The notes beneath the pieces were generated by a model. That model worked only from the letters and a program-made list of their open reading frames with translations. It was not told where the DNA came from and ran no database searches. The translations under genes and the position numbers were made by a program. A stretch of 64,000 bases of DNA from Peribacillus asahii (GTDB taxonomy: Bacteria > Bacillota > Bacilli > Bacillales > DSM-1321). Shown here piece by piece: positions 59,191 through 64,000 of this stretch (positions are counted from its first letter, which is position 1; each line of letters opens with the position of its first letter). Where the stretch lies: NCBI RefSeq assembly GCF_004006295.1, contig NZ_CP026095.1, positions 978,001 through 1,042,000 of the forward strand. The letters run 5' to 3'.

Positions 59191-60189
59191 ATGAGCCATA
59201 AACTGCAAGTAGGAGAAATGAAAACTGAATATTTAACTGATCAAGATATTTGGAGTCATTTTAATTTTATCTTCTCTAGTAAATCAAAAAATTCGACTAC
59301 ATATAAGTTTGTGTTAATCAAGTCGTTGCTTGAAAATTTGTATAACGTAAACGAAAAGCTAGAGCTGTCTTATGATATCTTATTTAGCAGTTTTTCAAAA
59401 ATTTATTGGAACTTGGTTATTCATCATAATCTTAATCAAATTAATATGATAGGAAAGAAAGCGGAAGTTCAAAATGTGCTTGGGGCCATTCAATCTTGTT
59501 ATCAAATTCCTAATACATTAGTTTTTGATAAGCTTTCTTCAGAAATTCAAGTGCAGGTCATTATTAAAGTGAAACGAAAGTGCAAAATCAATGTGATGGG
59601 TGCATTATACGGTGATACGGATTCTACTCTTTATGATTTTAATAATAAAAAGGAATATATACGAATCAATCCTTCTTATTATTCATTTATGCAACGATTT
59701 CAGAGAATACTTCACTATTTAACGAATTATCAGCTTGCTCTTTTCTTGGAGAAATTTAATAACGAAGGAGATACAACGAATTTGCTATTGAAAGTAGAGA
59801 ATGTTTCCAAAAGGTCTTCCTTAGATCAATTTTATCAAGTGTTGGAATCGTTTTATGATGGGAAATGTTTTTATTGTGGAAAAGTAATTAAGAAAAAAGC
59901 AGCAGCGCATGTGGATCACTTCATTCCGTGGAGTTTTGTGCAGAACGATCAGTTATGGAATTTAGTCATTGCCTGTAGCACGTGTAATCTCTCGAAAAAT
60001 GATAAGTTAGCCTCTGACTACTTCTTGGAAGCTTTAATCGATCGAAATGAAGAATTTTTGATGCAGTCCGATCTCTTTCAAAGAGAGGATATGCGGGTGT
60101 ATAGTGAAAAGAAGTTGGAAGATCTTTATAAATATTCGATTAATAATGGTTTTACGGATATTTGGGTGCCGAAGAGGATTATATTATAG
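59191..60189 (+). CDS. HNH endonuclease with unrecognised N-terminal domain
   Basis: A 332-residue protein. Residues 225-280 are an HNH module with two zinc pairs: CFYCGKVIKKK...AHVDHFIPWS, then WNLVIACSTCNLSKNDKLA (C-x2-C, HVDH, N, C-x2-C). The first 220 residues are helical and aromatic-rich with no family I know; they may bind the partner helicase or recognise a target. It follows the PLD-helicase gene after 40 nt, with AAGGTGA before its ATG, so they very likely work together, perhaps as cutter and translocase. Confidence 0.85.
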   Translation: MSHKLQVGEMKTEYLTDQDIWSHFNFIFSSKSKNSTTYKFVLIKSLLENLYNVNEKLELSYDILFSSFSKIYWNLVIHHNLNQINMIGKKAEVQNVLGAIQSCYQIPNTLVFDKLSSEIQVQVIIKVKRKCKINVMGALYGDTDSTLYDFNNKKEYIRINPSYYSFMQRFQRILHYLTNYQLALFLEKFNNEGDTTNLLLKVENVSKRSSLDQFYQVLESFYDGKCFYCGKVIKKKAAAHVDHFIPWSFVQNDQLWNLVIACSTCNLSKNDKLASDYFLEALIDRNEEFLMQSDLFQREDMRVYSEKKLEDLYKYSINNGFTDIWVPKRIIL

Positions 60190-60212
60190 ATGTTAAATAA
60201 ATTTAAGGGGAA

Positions 60213-60245
60213 AATAGTCTTCTCAGAAGAGAGGACTATTTTTTT
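60213..60245. terminator. Terminator between HNH and Nudix genes
   Basis: Stem AATAGTCTTCTC / GAGAGGACTATT (one G-U) with a 4-nt loop followed by T-run; convergent genes. Confidence 0.88.
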
Positions 60246-60631
60246 ATTATTAATTCCTCCACCGCCGGAACATCCGCAGGAGCCCACTTAAGTGAACTTA
60301 AATTTTCACGTTTCAACCAAATCAGTTTGGAATGCTCTTTTGGAATAGGTGTGCCTTCTACAATTGTACATTTCATGCAAATTAAAGTAATGATAAACGT
60401 ATCATATTCATGCGTGTTTTCATTAAACACATCATTCGCTTTAATTTTGCACCCTAGTTCTTCGGCTATTTCTCTTTCGATAGCAGAGGGAAGGTCTTCT
60501 CCTTGCTCGACTTTTCCTCCTGGAAACTCCCACATGTTAGGAAGGCTCATATTGGGCGATCTTAATGCACAAAGAATTTCATTTTCCTTATTTTCAATAA
60601 TAGCAGCTACTACTTTGACGGCTTTTTTCAT
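60236..60631 (-). CDS. Nudix hydrolase (MutT-like (deoxy)nucleoside triphosphate pyrophosphohydrolase)
   Basis: A 131-residue MutT-type protein with the Nudix box GGKVEQGEDLPSAIEREIAEELG intact in all key residues (split here as GGKVEQGED and REIAEELG). MWEFPGGK in front of the box is the CTP/8-oxo-dGTP pyrophosphohydrolase pattern. It hydrolyses a nucleoside triphosphate to monophosphate. AGGAGG before the ATG. Convergent with the HNH gene; DUF3427 helicases are often found next to, or fused with, Nudix domains in my memory, which hints at a functional link. Confidence 0.9.
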   Translation of the reverse strand: MKKAVKVVAAIIENKENEILCALRSPNMSLPNMWEFPGGKVEQGEDLPSAIEREIAEELGCKIKANDVFNENTHEYDTFIITLICMKCTIVEGTPIPKEHSKLIWLKRENLSSLKWAPADVPAVEELIIKK

Positions 60632-60755
60632 GGAATCCTCCTGTATAGTGTTAATGACATTACTATCATACCATTTAATTTGTTAGTAGCTTAGAGGAAA
60701 GTCTGTAGTGAGCAACCATACTTTACATGCCAACTACAGAGATTTTTGAAATTAT

Positions 60756-60778
60756 TTCGAGTCCCGTCCGGACCGCCA
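60756..60778 (+). pseudogene. tRNA-Asp 3' fragment
   Basis: The 23 nt from TTCGAGTCCC through CCGGACCGCCA are the T-loop, 3' T-stem, acceptor 3' strand, discriminator G and CCA of Bacillus tRNA-Asp. The rest of the gene is absent; the break is at the start of the T-loop. Confidence 0.8.
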
Positions 60779-60800
60779 TATTACTTTTTAAAAATCATTT

Positions 60801-60853
60801 GGCTCAGTAGCTCAGTCGGTAGAGCAAAGGACTGAAAATCCTTGTGTCGGCGG
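60801..60853 (+). pseudogene. tRNA-Phe 5' fragment
   Basis: Begins GGCTCAGTAGCTCAGTCGG, includes the anticodon stem-loop AAGGA-CTGAAAA-TCCTT (anticodon GAA), variable loop GTGTC and 5' T-stem GGCGG, then diverges. The T-loop, 3' T-stem and acceptor 3' strand are missing, so it cannot make a functional tRNA. It follows the tRNA-Asp fragment by 22 nt, as in intact Bacillus arrays. Confidence 0.85.
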
Positions 60854-60968
60854 ATAGAGATTATCGGAAATTTAGATTAGGATTCTTACCCTAGGTGATA
60901 CACATTAAAACGAATCCTCAATACACTAAATAATAAGAATGATACTTAAGATTGGAATGAGGGATAGT

Positions 60969-61805
60969 ATGATACAAATATCGGGGATGAATTTTCAACA
61001 AAGTAGCATGTGGCCTTCTGGTAGTATGGAAAGTGTAATTGTTCAACAAATGCATGAACATCCGGTCGTTTATTCGTATCAGTCCCTCGATGAGTTATCG
61101 TTTGAACTGAAATTACGCAAAAACATCATAGCAAGTGCAAGAGCCATGAATCAAGGTTATGCTCAGTTCGAACCCTTTTCCAAGTCTCGTTGTAATCCCG
61201 AATACTGGTATTTGACAAATGTCGGCGGATTCCAACTGAAGCATGGTGTAAGGCCATCTGATGCGATTCAAGACATTTACAACAACAGTGTACTGTATGC
61301 GTTTGAATGTGCCACGGCAAAAGTGATTATCTATTATCATGCCGTTTTAAACAGTCTGGGCGAATATGTATTTAATCGGATATTCCAAGACCTCTATTTA
61401 TACAGTTGGCATGCTGATCCTGAACTCGGCATACAACTGATTAATACGGATTATTTCTTACCCGGAGATGTTGTTTATTTTAATAATCCGGAATTTCATC
61501 CAGAAACCCCTTGGTGGAGAGGAGAAAATGCGGTTGTTCTCGAAGATGGTGCCTATTTTGCACATGGAGTAGGAATAGGGACTGCTGAACAAATGATTCA
61601 AGCGCTAAATAAAGCGAGAATGCCAGGGAGTACTCAATCAGCCTACCTGACAAATTCGGTCGTAAGACCATCTTTTAAACATTTAGCGAAAATTTCGATG
61701 CTTTCACGAAATTATATGACTTATAAAATTCAACATGTCGTCATACACCATAACGAAAGTTCAATTTCAGGTGATCGGTATCGGTTCTATTTTTATTGCA
61801 AATGA
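60969..61805 (+). CDS. tgl: Protein-glutamine gamma-glutamyltransferase (spore coat transglutaminase)
   Basis: A 278-residue Tgl. It cross-links spore-coat proteins by forming glutamyl-lysine bonds. The catalytic cysteine lies in LYAFECATAKVIIYYHAVL, and later conserved blocks are YFLPGDVVYFNNPEF, WWRGENAVVLEDG and YFAHGVGI. The pattern matches B. subtilis Tgl closely, and length is normal. Start at 60969 (MIQISGMNF), after GAGGG; a longer frame to 60939 lacks a ribosome site. Expected to be expressed in the mother cell late in sporulation, but no sigma-K promoter is clear. Confidence 0.9.
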   Translation: MIQISGMNFQQSSMWPSGSMESVIVQQMHEHPVVYSYQSLDELSFELKLRKNIIASARAMNQGYAQFEPFSKSRCNPEYWYLTNVGGFQLKHGVRPSDAIQDIYNNSVLYAFECATAKVIIYYHAVLNSLGEYVFNRIFQDLYLYSWHADPELGIQLINTDYFLPGDVVYFNNPEFHPETPWWRGENAVVLEDGAYFAHGVGIGTAEQMIQALNKARMPGSTQSAYLTNSVVRPSFKHLAKISMLSRNYMTYKIQHVVIHHNESSISGDRYRFYFYCK

Positions 61806-61963
61806 TCAAACTTTATCTTAAATCTACTAATATAACCTTCTTACAAACTATTGAATATCTCAAAACATCTAGAAATATCATGAGAAACAGTGTTTTAGTG
61901 TTGTTTTTGGCCAATAATGAACGTATATGGTTTATTTTGGCCATTTTTTGTATATTTAAGGGA
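61806..61963 (+). other. Gap between tgl and the ktrB leader
   Basis: AT-rich, no gene or strong hairpin seen. Confidence 0.3.
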
Positions 61964-61993
61964 TTTACAATGCATATATGGCAGGCGTAGAAT
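61964..61993 (+). promoter_or_regulatory. Promoter candidate of the riboswitch-ktrB transcript
   Basis: TTTACA at 61964-61969 and TAGAAT at 61988-61993, 18-nt spacing, about 20 nt before the riboswitch begins. Confidence 0.5.
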
Positions 61994-62011
61994 GATCGCA
62001 TTAAATCAAAA

Positions 62012-62160
62012 ATTTCATATCGGCCTAATCTCAGAATCATCTGAGAACGGAGGACCCATTATTTTGGGGTTAATTCTGCCATTGTAGAAGGGATGAGAAA
62101 CTCTTTCGCCATCCTACCCGTCAGCTAACTTCGTCGGTTAAAGCGAAAGGGGGTATAAGA
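62012..62160 (+). ncRNA. c-di-AMP riboswitch (ydaO/yuaA class)
   Basis: The conserved blocks of this class are present in order: GGAGGACCCATTATTTTGGG, TTAATTCTGCCATTGTAG, AAGGGATGAGAAACTCTTTC, CATCCTACCCGTCAGCTAAC and TTCGTCGGTTAAAGCGAAAG. In Bacillus this RNA binds cyclic di-AMP and turns off potassium uptake genes, including ktrA (yuaA). A terminator follows immediately and a Ktr gene is next, fitting an OFF switch. Confidence 0.92.
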
Positions 62161-62186
62161 CCGCCTTAATTCAGGAGGCTTTTTTG
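62161..62186 (+). terminator. Expression-platform terminator of the c-di-AMP riboswitch
   Basis: GCCT / AGGC stem in GCCTTAATTCAGGAGGC followed by six T. The preceding GGGGGTATAAGACC could pair with it as anti-terminator. Confidence 0.75.
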
Positions 62187-62189
62187 TTG

Positions 62190-62497
62190 TGTTTAAAACA
62201 AAATGGCAGCCTGATATATTTGTAGGTCTTTTTATTATGCCTATAATTAGAGGCTGCTTTGAAAACATATAGCAAAGAAAGCTGTATAGCTTACTAGGCG
62301 TTAAATAGAGTAACGAGTACTTAAAAGCTTATTCAATAAGTGAATCGTATTGTTCACCTCAGAGAAAGTATACATCGGTCTTTTTCCATGTTCAGCCCAT
62401 CTTTATCTTAATAACTGTGGGACAAATATTTAGATACAGTAATGGAAAAAGTAAACTGGATACTAAATTTTTTTATGAGGTCAGTTAGGAGATAACG
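62190..62497 (+). other. Long untranslated leader between riboswitch terminator and ktrB
   Basis: About 308 nt with no gene seen; unusually long for this arrangement. A second promoter could lie here. Confidence 0.35.
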
Positions 62498-63832
62498 ATG
62501 AAAAAAATAAAAGAGGTTAACCCTCCAAAAGTCCTTGTATTAGGTTTTGCAACTGTCATCCTTATCGGAGCCTTTTTATTGACTCTTCCCATTGCCACTG
62601 AGGATGGAAAGGGTCTCTCATTTTTAAATGCTTTATTTACTGCTACATCTGCTACATGTGTAACAGGGCTTGTCGTCGTAGATACTGGGGATACATTTTC
62701 TATGTTTGGTGAATTGGTCATTTTAACACTCATTCAAATCGGTGGATTAGGATTTATGACATTTGCAACTTTTTTATTTTTGCTGTTAGGTAAAAAAATC
62801 TCTTTAAAAGAAAGGCTGCTATTGAAGGAGGCTTTCAATAACGTATCCATTACGGGGCTTGTAAGATTAGTAAAAAGAATATTGATATTCACCGCAGTGA
62901 TTGAACTTGTCGGTGGGATCATTTTATCGATTCGTTTTTCTTACGATATGCCATTAGGTAAAGCCATCTATTTTGGATTTTTCCATACTATATCCAATTT
63001 CAATAATGCCGGTTTTGATTTAATGGGAGAATTTCGGAGTTTAACTCCTTATGTAGATGATCCTATTGTCGTCTTAACCGTATGCGCTCTCATCACACTC
63101 GGTGGATTAGGATTTATTGTGATGAACGAACTTTATGAATACCGTAATACTCGCCGCTTATCTGTGCATACGAAGGTAGTATTACTAGCAACCGTTATTC
63201 TAACAGTAGGGGCAACCTTGTTAATCTTCATATTTGAATATGGAAATGCTAAGACATTAGGGCCTTTATCCGAAACTGGAAAAGTATTAGGTTCATTGTT
63301 TCAAGCAGTGACTCCAAGGACGGCAGGTTCTAATACATTACCAATTGGAGATTTAACACATTCTACTTTGTTCTTAATCACTTTTCTTATGTTTATTGGA
63401 GCAGGTTCAGGATCCACAGCTGGAGGAATTAAAATAACGACCTTTGCTGTTTTAGTAGCTACCGTATGGTCTCAAATTAAAGGAAAAGAAGATGTTGTCT
63501 TATTTAGGCGCAGAATTGTGACTGAAACGATATTAAAAGCACTGACAGTTGCTTTGTGCGGATTGAGCATTGTTGTATTCATGACTATGGCGCTTAGCAT
63601 TACAGAACCCGGTCACGATTTTATGATGTATTTATTTGAAGCTACTTCTGCGTTTGGTACAGTGGGACTGTCCATGGGATTAACTCCAGAGCTATCTTCT
63701 ATTGGTCGTATACTTATCATTTTCACGATGTTTGCAGGAAGATTAGGTCCTTTAACAGTTGCTTTTGCTATTACAAAGAGACGTAAATCAGATACTTTCC
63801 GTCATATTAAAGGAAATATAATGATTGGTTAA
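62498..63832 (+). CDS. ktrB: Ktr potassium uptake channel subunit (KtrB family)
   Basis: A 444-residue TrkH/KtrB-type protein with four M1-P-M2 repeats. Selectivity-filter loops are visible: ATSATCVTGLVVVDTGDTF, SNFNNAGFDLMGEF, TPRTAGSNTLP and ATSAFGTVGLSMG, each with the conserved glycine. It carries K+ (with Na+ dependence) into the cell, gated by the KtrA ring. TTAGGAG precedes the ATG. The gene begins a ktrBA pair whose second gene is cut by the window end, and is controlled by the c-di-AMP riboswitch at 62012-62160. Confidence 0.92.
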   Translation: MKKIKEVNPPKVLVLGFATVILIGAFLLTLPIATEDGKGLSFLNALFTATSATCVTGLVVVDTGDTFSMFGELVILTLIQIGGLGFMTFATFLFLLLGKKISLKERLLLKEAFNNVSITGLVRLVKRILIFTAVIELVGGIILSIRFSYDMPLGKAIYFGFFHTISNFNNAGFDLMGEFRSLTPYVDDPIVVLTVCALITLGGLGFIVMNELYEYRNTRRLSVHTKVVLLATVILTVGATLLIFIFEYGNAKTLGPLSETGKVLGSLFQAVTPRTAGSNTLPIGDLTHSTLFLITFLMFIGAGSGSTAGGIKITTFAVLVATVWSQIKGKEDVVLFRRRIVTETILKALTVALCGLSIVVFMTMALSITEPGHDFMMYLFEATSAFGTVGLSMGLTPELSSIGRILIIFTMFAGRLGPLTVAFAITKRRKSDTFRHIKGNIMIG

Positions 63833-63851
63833 TTAAATTCAGGGAGTGTAG

Positions 63852-64000
63852 ATGGAAATGGCTATAAAACAATATGCTGTAATTGGTTTAGGGAGATTTG
63901 GAACAAGTGTAGCTCGAAGACTATATGAGGCTGGACAAGAGGTGCTAGGAATTGATGCAAATGAGGAAAAAGTCGAGGATGCTGAATTATTCGTCACTCA
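63852..64000 (+). CDS. ktrA: Ktr potassium uptake regulatory subunit, 5' part (window edge)
   Basis: The first 49 codons of an RCK-N protein (KQYAVIGLGRFGTSVARRL, the GxGxxG nucleotide-binding loop, then VLGIDANEEKV). It lies 20 nt after ktrB with AGGGAG ahead of the ATG. In KtrA, ATP/ADP and c-di-AMP binding control the channel. The gene continues past 64000. Confidence 0.88.
   Translation, partial: MEMAIKQYAVIGLGRFGTSVARRLYEAGQEVLGIDANEEKVEDAELFVT

Overview
The window looks like a chromosomal segment of a low-GC, endospore-forming member of the Bacillaceae. Supporting evidence is strong AGGAGG-type ribosome sites, frequent TTG/GTG starts, a Spo0E-type phosphatase, a spore-coat transglutaminase (Tgl), a c-di-AMP riboswitch ahead of a Ktr potassium transporter, a Bacillus-type Fnr with C-terminal cysteines, and a gene order from degV through yitU-yitV-yitW to argCJBD-carAB-argF that I remember from Bacillus subtilis. 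I cannot name the species.

Layout. 0-6.2 kb: single genes (VOC protein, LacI regulator, SDR oxidoreductase, PadR/HAAS pair, YajQ, DegV). 6.2-11.4 kb: a carboxylate uptake operon (DUF485 + ActP-like symporter) behind a perfect CcpA cre site, followed by a cNMP/CBS/DUF294 protein and a DnaQ-like exonuclease. 11.5-15.4 kb: yitU/yitV/yitW-like genes and fnr. 15.5-25.1 kb: a complete arginine and carbamoyl-phosphate operon with ARG boxes at argC and again inside the operon before carA. 25.1-34.3 kb: a mixed stretch with a TetR/membrane pair and a clear operator, a SET-domain protein, a DUF2071 protein, an amidohydrolase, a sugar O-acetyltransferase, an EamA transporter, a frameshifted MFS transporter and a CPBP protease. 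34.6-38.9 kb: an MMPL exporter with its own OmpR-type two-component system.

39-60.7 kb is accessory DNA. It holds a SUKH immunity-like gene, a 52-nt tandem repeat, three 21-nt-period arrays (one more lies at 25.1 kb, for three multi-unit arrays plus one lone unit in the window), four copies of a palindrome of the form gcgaacag...ctgttcgc, a PBP1-type enzyme with a nearly pure purine 3' end, a duplicated DUF1259 protein, a TnpB-only IS200/IS605-type element, a glycine-rich protein, a secreted Ig-like protein, an MscS channel and then a nuclease/helicase cluster (52.9-60.6 kb). That cluster contains a NERD-UvrD helicase, a NucS-like/DUF5655 protein, a PLD-DEAD/DEAH-DUF3427-like helicase tightly followed by an HNH endonuclease, and a convergent Nudix hydrolase. 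It reads like an anti-phage or restriction island and is my best candidate for an undescribed system. Immediately after it lie a 3' fragment of tRNA-Asp and a 5' fragment of tRNA-Phe, in the order of a normal Bacillus tRNA array, which suggests a scarred integration or rearrangement junction.

60.9-64 kb: spore transglutaminase, then a c-di-AMP riboswitch with terminator, ktrB and the start of ktrA. Several small hydrophilic genes (43-52 codons) with good ribosome sites are annotated here because they are easily missed. All assignments come from reading motifs and gene order; no database search was run.
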